64,000 bases of DNA from Acidimicrobiales bacterium (GTDB taxonomy: Bacteria > Actinomycetota > Acidimicrobiia > Acidimicrobiales > DATDAH01), in contig JAEUJM010000043.1 of NCBI GenBank assembly GCA_016794585.1, positions 1-64,000 of the forward strand, read 5' to 3'. Made by a program: the position numbers and the translations under genes. The notes under the pieces are model-generated. The model did not search any database. It saw only the letters and a program-made list of their open reading frames with translations, and was not told the DNA's origin. Of this stretch, positions 25,712-33,996 are shown piece after piece; the first letter of the stretch is position 1; each line of letters opens with the position of its first letter.

Positions 25712-28014
25712 GCGACGAGCGCCGTCCGCGGCTGAGGGTGCCCGCCGAGCTGGCGCTCTTCGCGGTGACCGTGGCCGCCCTCGTCGGCCTGCACCCCCTC
25801 TTCGACACCTGGTCCTACCTCCCCCGCCTCCTGGCCATCGCGGCCATCGCCCACCTCACGGTGGCGGTGGCCCGCGCCGGCGGGCTCCGGCTGCCGCTCG
25901 CCGCCGTGACCAGCGCCGGGGCGCTCGTCCTCACGACGGCGTGGCTCTTCGCGGCGTCGACCACCTGGTACGGCGTGCCGACGGGCGAGACGTGGGGCAC
26001 GGTGTCGAACGAGCTGGCGGAGGGGTGGGAGCGCTTCCAGGAGGTCGTGGCGCCGGCCGAGCCCACGACCGGGTTCCTCGTGGCCACCGCCCTCGCGATC
26101 TGGCTGGTGGCCTTCGTGGCCGACTGGGCGGCCTTCCGCCTGTGGGCTCCCTTCGAGGCCATCGTGCCCTCGGCGGGGCTGGTGGTGTTCGCCGCCGTGC
26201 TCGGCGCCGAGGGCCACGCCGCGGTCGGCGGCATCGCCTACCTGGCCGCGGCCCTCGTGTTCCTCCTCCTGCACCGGGCGTACCGACAGGAGGCGACCGT
26301 GCGCTGGGTGGCCACGGGCACCGGTCGGGGCACCCGGGCGATCCTCGTCACCGGCAGCATCCTGGCCGCCGCCGCCCTGGTGGCAGGCGTGCTGGTCGCC
26401 CCCAGGCTGCCGGGCGCCGACGACGCCGGCCTCATCGCCCTCGACGGCCGTGGGGGTGACGGCGGGCCGCGGGTCACCCTCAGCCCGCTCGTGGACATCC
26501 GGGCCCGGCTGATCGACCAGCGCCGCACCGAGGTCTTCAGCGTGCGCAGCGCGGTCCCGGCCTACTGGCGGATGACCTCCCTCGACCGCTTCGACGGCCA
26601 GATCTGGGCCTCGGGGGGCACCTTCGGGGAGGCGGACGGCGAGCTCCCCAACGGCGTGGCGCCGGCGCGGGCCTCGGACGAGGTGACGCAGGAGTTCACC
26701 ATCGAGGCCCTGGCGGCGATCTGGCTGCCGGCGGCGTACGAGCCGACGTCCATCGACGCCGAGGGCCTCGACCTCCGCTGGGAGCCGGCGTCGTCCACCC
26801 TCATCGTCGATCAGGAGCGACCCACCTCCGACGGGACCAGGTACCGGGTGGTGTCCGCCGTCCCCCGTCTCACGCCCGACGAGCTGCGGGGCGCCTCGGA
26901 GGCGCCACCCGACCTCCTCACCCACTACACGGCGCTCCCGGAGGGTTTCAGCCAGACCGCACGAGCGCAGGCCGAACAGGTGGTCGCCGGCGCGACCACC
27001 GACTACGACCGCGCCTTGGCCCTGCAGGACTTCTTCCGTGAGGGCTTCGAGTACAGCACCGACGTCCCCGCCGGCCACGGCGAGAGCGCGATCGACGCGT
27101 TCCTGGCGCGGCGGGTCGGCTTCTGCGAGCAGTTCGCCGGGACGTTCGCGGCGATGGCCCGATCGGTCGGCATCCCCGCGAGGGTGGCCGTCGGCTTCAC
27201 CCCCGGCCAGCGCGACCCCGCCGACCTCGGGCGCTTCATCGTGCGGGGCGAGAACGCGCACGCGTGGCCCGAGGTGTACCTGTCGGGCTTCGGCTGGGTG
27301 GCCTTCGAGCCGACGCCGGGTCGCGGGGCGCCCGGAGCGGAGAGCTACACCGGGGTGCGCGAGGACCAGGCCACCCCGAGCGGCGACGAGATCACCCTCC
27401 ACTCATCGGCCAGCACCGCGACGACCCAGGCCCCTGCGCCCGTGACCCGGCCCGTGCCGACGCCCGAGGTGGCGCCCACGACCGCTCCGTCGGGCGGGTC
27501 GAGCTCACCCTGGCCGGGTCGGCTCGCGGCGGCGATGGCCGTCGTGCTCGGAGCCGCCGTCCTCTATCTGGTGGGTGCGGTGGGCGCCCTGGCCGTCCGC
27601 CGGGCGCGCTGGCGGTGGCGGGCCCGGCGCGGACCGGACGAGCGCACCCGGGTGGCCTGGCTCGAGGCCGCCGACGCGCTCGCCGTCGCCGGCCTCGTCC
27701 CCGACCCTGCGGAGACCCCCCTCGAGTTCTCGGCCCGCGCCGCTCGACGTGTCGACGCGGGGCGCGAGGCGCACCGCTCGCTCGCCCTGGCCGCCACCGC
27801 CGCCGACTACGCCGACGGTGGGGTGTCGACCGCCACGGCCGAGCAGGCCGAGCGAGATGCCCGGACGGTGGTCAGCGGCGTTCGCCTTCGCACGCCGTGG
27901 ACCCGCCGCGCGGCCCGTCGGCTGGGTTGGCGAACCCACCCACGGACGGCTTGGTCACCGGTGGGTGGCGGCGGGGATCAGTCCTCGCGGCGGAAGCGGT
28001 CGCGCATGCGCTGA
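25708..28014 (+). CDS. Membrane transglutaminase-like protein (TgpA/DUF3488 type with C-terminal DUF4129)
   Basis: This 768-residue protein has a block of about six transmembrane helices (residues 10-240) and then a long extracytoplasmic region with the transglutaminase core. The catalytic Cys is C473 (GFCEQFAGTFAAMARSVGIPAR) and the His is H518 (ENAHAWPEVYL), followed by GWVAFEPTPG. A Thr/Pro-rich linker precedes one more membrane helix near residue 615 and a cytoplasmic C-terminal DUF4129-like region (TPLEFSARAARR). Family members are thought to act as peptidases or transglutaminases on the wall or periplasm side. The 3' end overlaps the convergent DUF3040 gene by 37 bases. Confidence 0.9.
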   Translation: MSDERRPRLRVPAELALFAVTVAALVGLHPLFDTWSYLPRLLAIAAIAHLTVAVARAGGLRLPLAAVTSAGALVLTTAWLFAASTTWYGVPTGETWGTVSNELAEGWERFQEVVAPAEPTTGFLVATALAIWLVAFVADWAAFRLWAPFEAIVPSAGLVVFAAVLGAEGHAAVGGIAYLAAALVFLLLHRAYRQEATVRWVATGTGRGTRAILVTGSILAAAALVAGVLVAPRLPGADDAGLIALDGRGGDGGPRVTLSPLVDIRARLIDQRRTEVFSVRSAVPAYWRMTSLDRFDGQIWASGGTFGEADGELPNGVAPARASDEVTQEFTIEALAAIWLPAAYEPTSIDAEGLDLRWEPASSTLIVDQERPTSDGTRYRVVSAVPRLTPDELRGASEAPPDLLTHYTALPEGFSQTARAQAEQVVAGATTDYDRALALQDFFREGFEYSTDVPAGHGESAIDAFLARRVGFCEQFAGTFAAMARSVGIPARVAVGFTPGQRDPADLGRFIVRGENAHAWPEVYLSGFGWVAFEPTPGRGAPGAESYTGVREDQATPSGDEITLHSSASTATTQAPAPVTRPVPTPEVAPTTAPSGGSSSPWPGRLAAAMAVVLGAAVLYLVGAVGALAVRRARWRWRARRGPDERTRVAWLEAADALAVAGLVPDPAETPLEFSARAARRVDAGREAHRSLALAATAADYADGGVSTATAEQAERDARTVVSGVRLRTPWTRRAARRLGWRTHPRTAWSPVGGGGDQSSRRKRSRMR

Positions 28015-28352
28015 CTCGTCGAGCCCAGGTAGTCCTTGAACCCGGCAGAGCGCTCGGAGCGCGTCATCTGCTCGAGCCCGACCCGCCCGAGCTTGCGGGC
28101 GTTGCGCTCGAACCAGAGCGCGCTCGCCAACATCACGAGGAAGCCCCCGAAGGCGAACAGGAACGACTGCGACAGCGTGGCAATCATCAGGACCACGCCC
28201 AGGATGAAGGTGAGCGTGGCCCACTTCATGTTGCGGAAGGCGTGGGTGTAGATCGTGGTCGATCCGACCTCGCGGGCGAGGGCCGGGTCGCTCTCGGTGA
28301 GCTTCTGCTCGATCTCGAACAGGATCCTCTGTTCGTCCTCGGAAAGCGGCAC
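27978..28352 (-). CDS. DUF3040 small membrane protein
   Basis: DUF3040 proteins are short actinobacterial membrane proteins that begin PLSEDEQRIL, exactly as seen here after GTG 28350-28352. The 124-residue protein has a cytoplasmic N-terminal helix (ILFEIEQKLTESDPALAREV), two transmembrane helices (about residues 48-90) and a basic tail. Function is not known; the family often lies near division or dinB genes. GATCAT six bases before GTG could be the -10 of a leaderless transcript. The 3' end overlaps the convergent transglutaminase gene. Confidence 0.88.
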   Translation of the reverse strand: MPLSEDEQRILFEIEQKLTESDPALAREVGSTTIYTHAFRNMKWATLTFILGVVLMIATLSQSFLFAFGGFLVMLASALWFERNARKLGRVGLEQMTRSERSAGFKDYLGSTSQRMRDRFRRED

Positions 28353-28436
28353 GAACCCATGATCGCACACGACCCCGCCGCCAACAACGCGCACGAAGCG
28401 CATTTCGCCGGTGCCGGTACCGGGCGGTGGCGCCGC

Positions 28437-29732
28437 TCAGTCGATGGACGCCTCGTCGGCGCCGGGACCCCATTGCTGGTCGCCCCGGCGCTTCACCCGC
28501 AGGCCACCGGGGCCGGCGAGGCGGGCCGGGCCGATGGCGGCGGCGCCGAAGCGCTCGCGGATCTCGTCGACCGCACGGCTGGCGTCGCTCCACTCTGCGA
28601 GATCGGCGCCCTGGCCCTCGCCCGAGGGCTCGTCGAACAGGGCGAGCTGCTGGGCCGTGGCCGCGGTGAGGTTGGCCGCCCCCACCCCGAGCAGCCGCAC
28701 CCCGGGTGAGGGGTCGACGTCGTCGAGCAACGCCTTGGCCGCTCGGGCCAGCGCCGGCCCGGTGTCGACGGCCTCGGTCAAGGTGACCGATCGGGTGATG
28801 GTGCGGAAGTCGCCGAAACGCACCTTCAGGACCACCGTGCGCGCCGCCATGTCGTTGGCCCGCAGGCGCGTGGCCACCGCGTCGGCCATGCGCACGACCT
28901 CCTGCTCGAGGGGGCCACGGCGATGGTGGTCGTGGGGATAGGTCTCCTCGTGGCTGATCGACTTCGGCGCCTGGTCGGGCACCACCGCCCGGTCGTCGAG
29001 GGCATGGGCGAGCGCGTGGAGGTGGGCGCCCGAGGCCTTGCCCAGCGCTCCGACGACGACGTCGAGCGGCAGCGCCGCGAGGTCGGCCACGGTGGTGACG
29101 CCGAGGCGTTCGAGCCGCTCTCGGGTGACGGGCCCCACCCCCCACAGGCGCCCCACCGGGAGCGGGTGGAGGAAGGCGAGCTCGGCGCCCGGCGCGACCA
29201 CGGTCACGCCCTCACCCGGCTCGATGCCCTGCATGGAGGCCCGGGGCTTGGCCTCCTGGGAGGCCAGCTTCGCCAGGAACTTGTTCGGGGCGACGCCGAC
29301 GCAGCAGGTGAGGTGCTCCTCCTCCTGCACCCGACGGCGGATGTCGTGGCCCACGGCCTCGCCGCTCCCCCAGCGCCGGAGGGCGCCCGACAGGTCCAGG
29401 AAGGCCTCGTCGAGCGACAACGGCTCGACCAGCGGCGTGTAGCTACGGAACAGCTCCATGACCCGAGCGCTCACCTCGCTGTAGGCCCGGTGGTCCCCCT
29501 GCACGAAGACCGCGTGCGGGCAGAGGCGGCGGGCGCGCGTGCTCGGCATGGCGGAGTGCACGCCGTACCGTCGGGCCTCGTAGGACGCCGCGGCCACGAC
29601 CCCACGCTCTCCGTCACCGCCCACCACGACGGCCTTGCCCACCAGGCTGGGGTCGCGGATGCGCTCGACCGCGACGAAGAACGCGTCCATGTCGACGTGC
29701 AGGATCGTGCGGTGGGCGCCGGGCCCGGCCAT
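28437..29732 (-). CDS. dinB: DNA polymerase IV (Y-family, DinB)
   Basis: This translesion polymerase has 431 residues from ATG 29730-29732, which shares a base with the NUDIX stop (TGATG). The palm motif ILHVDMDAFFVAVE, the second catalytic motif PLSLDEAFLDLSGALRR, YEARRYGVHSAMPSTRARRLCP and GVAPNKFLAKLASQEAKP are intact. The helix-hairpin-helix region LWGVGPVTRERLERLGVTTVADL and the little-finger domain follow. The C-terminus carries QQLALFDEP, a beta-clamp-binding-like motif (QLALF), before a short extra tail. The enzyme looks active. Confidence 0.95.
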   Translation of the reverse strand: MAGPGAHRTILHVDMDAFFVAVERIRDPSLVGKAVVVGGDGERGVVAAASYEARRYGVHSAMPSTRARRLCPHAVFVQGDHRAYSEVSARVMELFRSYTPLVEPLSLDEAFLDLSGALRRWGSGEAVGHDIRRRVQEEEHLTCCVGVAPNKFLAKLASQEAKPRASMQGIEPGEGVTVVAPGAELAFLHPLPVGRLWGVGPVTRERLERLGVTTVADLAALPLDVVVGALGKASGAHLHALAHALDDRAVVPDQAPKSISHEETYPHDHHRRGPLEQEVVRMADAVATRLRANDMAARTVVLKVRFGDFRTITRSVTLTEAVDTGPALARAAKALLDDVDPSPGVRLLGVGAANLTAATAQQLALFDEPSGEGQGADLAEWSDASRAVDEIRERFGAAAIGPARLAGPGGLRVKRRGDQQWGPGADEASID

Positions 29733-30217
29733 CAGAGGCGGCTGACGGTGAGGCGGGCGAGGTCGTCGCCATCGACCCGATAGCCGAACCCGCGCGTCCC
29801 GACCCATCGCTCGCCCAACCACTCGACGAGCGGCTCTCGCACCCACGGGTGCCCTTCGGTCAGGCGGTCGGCGCAGGCCGCCGGGTCGACGAAGCAGGCG
29901 TCGACCACGATCCCGTCGGGGTCGTCGACCAGCAGGTCGCCCTCGTACGCCACCGCCCGGTGCACCTCGACCGTGAGGGTCCAGCCGAGGCCCGGGGCCT
30001 CCGCCTCGATCGAGTACACGGGCCCCTCCCACGCCGTGACCACGAGACCGGTCTCCTCGAGGACCTCACGGGCCAGGCCTTCGAGGACGGACTCGCCCTC
30101 GTCGATGACGCCCCCGGGCGGCGACCAGTCGACCTGGCCGCCTCGGCGGCGGTTCTGGACGAGCAGGAGGCCACCCGGGCCCTCGATCAACGCTCCCCCG
30201 ACGAGCCACCGGTGCAC
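29732..30217 (-). CDS. NUDIX hydrolase
   Basis: NUDIX enzymes cleave nucleoside diphosphates linked to other groups. The Nudix box is perfect: GGVIDEGESVLEGLAREVLEETGL-type (GX5EX7REUXEEXGU) at about residues 36-58. The start is GTG 30215-30217, giving 161 residues. The frame is open far upstream, but that part is low-complexity and antisense to the next gene. CAGACT seven bases before GTG resembles the leaderless -10 seen elsewhere. The gene is coupled to dinB, so a nucleotide-sanitising role is plausible; the substrate is unknown. Confidence 0.9.
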   Translation of the reverse strand: MHRWLVGGALIEGPGGLLLVQNRRRGGQVDWSPPGGVIDEGESVLEGLAREVLEETGLVVTAWEGPVYSIEAEAPGLGWTLTVEVHRAVAYEGDLLVDDPDGIVVDACFVDPAACADRLTEGHPWVREPLVEWLGERWVGTRGFGYRVDGDDLARLTVSRL

Positions 30218-30243
30218 GAGGGCCAGTCTGGCAGCATTGGCCG

Positions 30244-30726
30244 ATGCATCCGACGACGGCCGCCTTCGTCGACGCCGCTGCCGGGCTCGGCATCCGCGTC
30301 GAGCCCCGCACGTTCCCCGAGGGGACCCGCACCGCCGAGGACGCGGCCGCTGCGATCGGTGTCGACGTGGGCCAGATCGTGAAGTCTCTCGCCTTCCGAG
30401 CGGTGCGGGCCGACGGCTCCGGGTTCGTGGTGATGGCCCTGGTGAGCGGGTCGAACCGCCTCGACGAGGCCGCGCTCGCGGCTGCCGCCGGTGCCGACCA
30501 CACCGAGCGGGCCGACGCCGGCGAGGTCCGGGCCGCCACCGGCTACGCCATCGGGGGCGTGCCGCCCTTCTGCCATGCCACGACCCTGCCCGTGTTCGTC
30601 GACCGCGATCTCCTCGTGTACGACGAGGTGTGGGCCGCGGCGGGCACCCCCCACGACGTGTTCCCCCTGACCCCCGACGAGCTCGTCCGCGCCTCCGGGG
30701 GCACGGTCGCCGACCTGGCCCGCTGA
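30244..30726 (+). CDS. YbaK/EbsC-family aminoacyl-tRNA deacylase
   Basis: YbaK/ProXp-type proteins hydrolyse mischarged aminoacyl-tRNA, e.g. Cys- or Ala-tRNA-Pro. The 160-residue protein has the conserved GQIVKSLAFRA with the catalytic lysine, VSGSNRLDEAALA, and ATGYAIGGVPPFCH followed by VFVDRDLLVYDEVWAAAGTPH. It is divergent from the NUDIX gene with 26 bases between the starts. CAGCAT six bases before ATG may be the -10. Which amino acid it edits cannot be told from sequence. Confidence 0.9.
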   Translation: MHPTTAAFVDAAAGLGIRVEPRTFPEGTRTAEDAAAAIGVDVGQIVKSLAFRAVRADGSGFVVMALVSGSNRLDEAALAAAAGADHTERADAGEVRAATGYAIGGVPPFCHATTLPVFVDRDLLVYDEVWAAAGTPHDVFPLTPDELVRASGGTVADLAR

Positions 30727-30969
30727 CCACGCCGGTCCTCTGCGGCGCCCGCCGGGCGACCGGTGCAGCCGCCGCGCTCGCTGGCCCACGCCCCGTCGGC
30801 CCCAACGGCGGCGGCCGGCGCGGCGTCGCGCTGGTCGTGTCGTCCGCCCCCATCTGGGCTGACTGGCCGGCGCACCCCCGAGGCCATGCACCGGACGCGC
30901 CGGCGGCCCCGGGATGGCGGCGGGAGGGGGCCACCACCATCCTCGGAGCCGGGCACAGGCCGGCGGAGT
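30727..30969. other. Intergenic spacer between convergent ybaK-like and YHYH genes
   Basis: These 243 bases separate two converging genes. No convincing ORF, repeat or T-tailed hairpin was found; the sequence is uniformly G+C-rich. Confidence 0.6.
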
Positions 30970-32049
30970 TCAGGCCTGGTTCGGGGGACCGCCCTGGCCA
31001 CCACCGGGGCTGAAGCTGGCGTCGGGCGTGCCCTTCAGGTAGGTCGGCACCCAGGGCCACTCGTCGGTGAGGAAGTAGGCGTAGGTGCCCTCGGGGAACT
31101 CGGGGGTGACGCACTCCCGGCCGTTGCACTCGTCGAGGTCGCCGAGGCCGTCCACGTACTCGTAGTCGGCCACGAACGTGCCGTCGTAGGTGCCGCCGGG
31201 CGAGTCGCTGCCGCGGCTGCCGCTCTTCAGCCGGTACGACGACGCCAGGTTGGCCACCCCGCTCGACGTGTCCTCCGGGTTGACGTAGCCGTAGCGCAGG
31301 TAGATCGGGAAGCCGTCGGCGGCCCAACCGACCAGTGCCGAGTGCTCGTCGGTCTCGGAGAGCCACTGCGCGGTGATGGCGTGGTAGTGGTACATGCCCG
31401 TCTCGGGCCGGGTGTGGGCGCCGTAGGCGTCGAGCTGGTCCGCGGTGGCCACGTAGTTCCAGCCGCCTCCCATGTCGTTGTCGTAGTAGCCGGCGGTCTT
31501 GGGGTCGAACAGCACGCTGTCGAGGTGGACCCCGAACAGCTGACCGGTCCCCACGTAGGTCGGCGAGTCGGCGTACTGCGGGTCGGTCGTCACCTGGTAC
31601 GTCGACGCCGCCTGGACCGCGGGGGTGCCGGGGTAGCGGAAGTCCGCGTCGATGTCGTGGTCCGGGTAGCAGGTGGTCACGATCGTCCGATAGCCGTCGG
31701 CCACCGTGATGGTCAGGTTCTCGGTGGCGACGTCGCCCATGCCGAAGGCCAGCTCGTCGGCGACCTCGGCGGTGGCGGCAGCGGCGGTGGTGCTCGTGCT
31801 GCTCGACGCCGCCGCGGCGGTGGTGGCCGTGGTGGCGCCGGCCGACGTGCTCGCCGCGGAGGCGGCCGACGACTCGTCCTTGAACACGTACTTGGCCAGC
31901 CCGAAGCCCGCCACCGTGGCGCCGGCGCCGAGGCCGGCGATGGTGAGGAAGCGGCGGCGGTCCAGCACCGGGCCCTCGTCGTCGGCGAGGGCGACGGCGC
32001 CGGTGTCGATGCGGGAGTCGTCGGAACGGGGGCTGCGGTGGCGCTTCAT
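30970..32049 (-). CDS. Tat-exported YHYH-domain protein
   Basis: The start is ATG 32047-32049 with AGGAG about seven bases upstream, giving 359 residues. A twin-arginine signal is clear (DRRRFLTIAGLGAGATVAGFGLA at about residues 30-52). It is followed by a Ser/Thr/Ala linker to about residue 98 and then the YHYH domain, with the name-giving YHYH at residues 220-223 (TGMYHYHAITAQW), VGWAADGFPIYLRYGY and GTYDGTFVADYEYV. The domain is found in secreted proteins of many bacteria and its function is unknown; the histidines suggest metal binding. The C-terminus is Gly/Pro-rich. Confidence 0.9.
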   Translation of the reverse strand: MKRHRSPRSDDSRIDTGAVALADDEGPVLDRRRFLTIAGLGAGATVAGFGLAKYVFKDESSAASAASTSAGATTATTAAAASSSTSTTAAAATAEVADELAFGMGDVATENLTITVADGYRTIVTTCYPDHDIDADFRYPGTPAVQAASTYQVTTDPQYADSPTYVGTGQLFGVHLDSVLFDPKTAGYYDNDMGGGWNYVATADQLDAYGAHTRPETGMYHYHAITAQWLSETDEHSALVGWAADGFPIYLRYGYVNPEDTSSGVANLASSYRLKSGSRGSDSPGGTYDGTFVADYEYVDGLGDLDECNGRECVTPEFPEGTYAYFLTDEWPWVPTYLKGTPDASFSPGGGQGGPPNQA

Positions 32050-32259
32050 CAGGTGCTCCTTGGTCGGGGCGGATCGGATGCAGGTCATGGTCCGGTCCCC
32101 GCCTTGGAGGTCCCTCAGGACCCGCTGCGAAAATGAGGAGATCCCATGGAAGTACATGAGAGTTTCCTGAGAGGCGCCGCGGCCCCGCCCCTTCCCCCGC
32201 TTCTGGTACCTCCCCTGCAACACCTCCTGCGTCGCCGGCGAGCCACCAGAACGAATGCC

Positions 32260-32297
32260 GGGGTCGGAGGTCGGGGGTCAGAGGTCAGGGGTCGAGG
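32260..32297. repeat. 14-base tandem repeat, about 2.7 copies
   Basis: GGGGTCGGAGGTCG (32260-32273), GGGGTCAGAGGTCA (32274-32287) and a partial GGGGTCGAGG (32288-32297) follow each other directly. The array spans the stop codon of the coiled-coil gene (32285-32287). Its meaning is unknown. Confidence 0.7.
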
Positions 32298-33430
32298 GCG
32301 TCGAGCTCGGCGCGGGCGGCGTCGGCCGCGGTGCGGGCGTCGGCCTCCTCCGCGGCGACGTCGTCGTGGGTCGACCGGGCGTCGGCGAGGGCGGCCTCCC
32401 GCTCTTCCCGGTGCGTGCGGGCGGCCGCCAGCGCGGCCTCGGCAGCGGTCACCTCGGCGTCCGCGGCGGCGAGGCCGTCCTCGGCGGCGGACACCGCCTC
32501 CTCGGCGCGCTCGAGCGCGCCGACAGCCGCCTCGTGGGCGGCACGGCTCGCCGCCACCTCCTTCTCGAGCCGACGGCGCTCGCGCGCCGCCCGGCGCTCG
32601 GCCATCGACTCGTCGACCTCGGCGGCGGCGCCCACCTCGTCGACCTCGACCTCCTCGTCGACCGCGTCGCCCTCGTCGTCCTCGCCCTTTTCGTCCGCCT
32701 CGGGCGGCGGCGTTCGGCGCACGCCGAGCTTGGGGCGGGAGCGCTCGGGTCGGGGCGCTCGCGGCACGGCGTCGGCACCACCCGGTGGGAGCAGGCCCAG
32801 GGCGCCCATGCCCCCGGCGGGCACCTCGACCAGCCGCCCGTCGACGAGGAGGCGGAGCGCGTCGGCGTCGCCCACCACGGCCTGGAGCGCCGCGGTGACC
32901 TCGGGGTGGTCGTCCGGACGAGGGGCCTCGATGGCGGCGACCGCCGCGTCGACCGTGTCCCCGATCCGGTCCCGGAGGGCCGCCACGGCGTCCCGGTGGG
33001 TGGCGGCGTCGGCGGCGCCCACCGCGTCGATGGCGTCGAGGAGGTCGGCCAGGTGGGGGTCGTCGCTCAGGGCGAGGTGGTTCAACGCCCAGACCGCCCG
33101 GGGCGGCTTGCGCATCGCGGCCACTTCGGTGGCCTCCTCGCGGCGCCTCGCCGAGCGCAGCCGCTTGACCAGGGCGTTCCGCTCGGCCACGAACGCGTCC
33201 GGCGCCGCGGCGAACAGCGCGTCCAGGGCGGCATCGAGGTCCAGGGCGTCCGTCGGTTGGTCGGCGATCCGTTCAGCGTTGCACGCCCGGTGCCCGATGC
33301 GACGGGCCGCCCATCGTCGGCGGTTGGTCGTCCTGTCGGCGGTTGGTCGTCCTGTCGGCGGTTGGTCGTCCTGTCGACGGGCTGCATCATCCGAGTGGGC
33401 TCGCCTCGGGGCGGTGGGGTCGCCGGGCAC
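32285..33430 (-). CDS. Alanine/glutamate-rich coiled-coil protein, conserved actinobacterial family of unknown function
   Basis: The recognisable part starts at about LDLDAALDALFAAAPDAFVAERNALVKRLR, followed by MRKPPRAVWALNHLAL, a pattern seen in a family of actinobacterial hypothetical proteins. The middle is Pro/acidic-rich, and the last 110 residues form a long coiled coil (EKEVAASRAAHEAAVGALERAEEAV and onward). The start is uncertain: GTG 33428-33430 is the only usable start codon in frame that does not overlap the divergent GNAT gene. However, it places a 19-base tandem repeat (33322-33378) inside the reading frame, which would be odd. A non-standard start after the repeat is possible. 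Confidence 0.65.
   Translation of the reverse strand: MPGDPTAPRRAHSDDAARRQDDQPPTGRPTADRTTNRRRWAARRIGHRACNAERIADQPTDALDLDAALDALFAAAPDAFVAERNALVKRLRSARRREEATEVAAMRKPPRAVWALNHLALSDDPHLADLLDAIDAVGAADAATHRDAVAALRDRIGDTVDAAVAAIEAPRPDDHPEVTAALQAVVGDADALRLLVDGRLVEVPAGGMGALGLLPPGGADAVPRAPRPERSRPKLGVRRTPPPEADEKGEDDEGDAVDEEVEVDEVGAAAEVDESMAERRAARERRRLEKEVAASRAAHEAAVGALERAEEAVSAAEDGLAAADAEVTAAEAALAAARTHREEREAALADARSTHDDVAAEEADARTAADAARAELDALDP
33322..33378. repeat. Three 19-base tandem repeats
   Basis: The unit ggttggtcgtcctgtcggc occurs at 33322-33340, 33341-33359 and 33360-33378 (the last with one change, g to a). Nineteen is not a multiple of three, so the repeat shifts frame from copy to copy. That argues for a non-coding, perhaps operator-like array in the leader of the coiled-coil gene. 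Confidence 0.9.
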
Positions 33431-33491
33431 CCGCTGATCGATCGAGCCGGCGGCACGGCGGTCGCGGGGCGTCCCGACGGGGGTGAGGCGG

Positions 33492-33497
33492 TAGAAA
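33492..33497 (+). promoter_or_regulatory. Candidate -10 (TAGAAA) for a leaderless GNAT transcript
   Basis: TAGAAA ends six bases before the GTG of the GNAT gene, with no Shine-Dalgarno sequence between. Confidence 0.35.
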
Positions 33498-33503
33498 CGT
33501 CGG

Positions 33504-33992
33504 GTGCCCTCCCCGATCGTCGTACGCCGCGCCGCCTCCGACGAGGGCGAGGAGATCGGCCTGCTCACCCTCGCCGCTTATCGCGGCGACCGGGTGGTCG
33601 ACGAGGAGTACGCCAAGGAGCTCGGCGACGGCACCGCCCGGGTGCGTGACGCCCACGTCCTGGTGGCGTTCGCCGGGCTGCGCATGGTCGGCTCGGTGAC
33701 CCTCGCCGAGTCCGGCACGCCGTTCGCCGAGATCGCTCAGCCCGGGGAGCTCGAGGTGCGCATGCTGGGCGTCGACCCCGCGGCCCGCCGGCTCGGCATC
33801 GCCGACCGCCTGATGGACGCCGCCGAGCAACGCGCCCGCGACCGTGCCCTCGACGCCATCGTGCTCTCCACCGCCCCCCACATGACCGCCGCCCACGCCC
33901 TCTACGACCGCCGGGGCTACCTCCCCCAGCCCCACCGCAATTGGCACGTCGACGACGATCTCCTCCTCCTCGCCTACCGCCTCGTGCTCTGA
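33504..33992 (+). CDS. GNAT-family N-acetyltransferase
   Basis: This 162-residue protein starts at GTG 33504-33506. It has the GNAT order: an N-terminal strand-helix (IVVRRAASDEGEEIGLLTLAAY), the central beta strands with LRMVGSVTLAE, and motif A for acetyl-CoA binding as ELEVRMLGVDPAARRLGIADRLMDAAE (the usual Q/RxxGxG/A is RRLGIA). It ends with the strand AIVLSTAPHM and ALYDRRGYLP. The substrate is unknown. The next gene begins four bases after its stop and is probably co-transcribed. Confidence 0.88.
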   Translation: MPSPIVVRRAASDEGEEIGLLTLAAYRGDRVVDEEYAKELGDGTARVRDAHVLVAFAGLRMVGSVTLAESGTPFAEIAQPGELEVRMLGVDPAARRLGIADRLMDAAEQRARDRALDAIVLSTAPHMTAAHALYDRRGYLPQPHRNWHVDDDLLLLAYRLVL

Positions 33993-33996
33993 GAGC

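Noticed and set aside
33322..33378. Tandem repeats as a CRISPR array
   Set aside because: The 19-base units abut with no spacers, and no cas gene is near.
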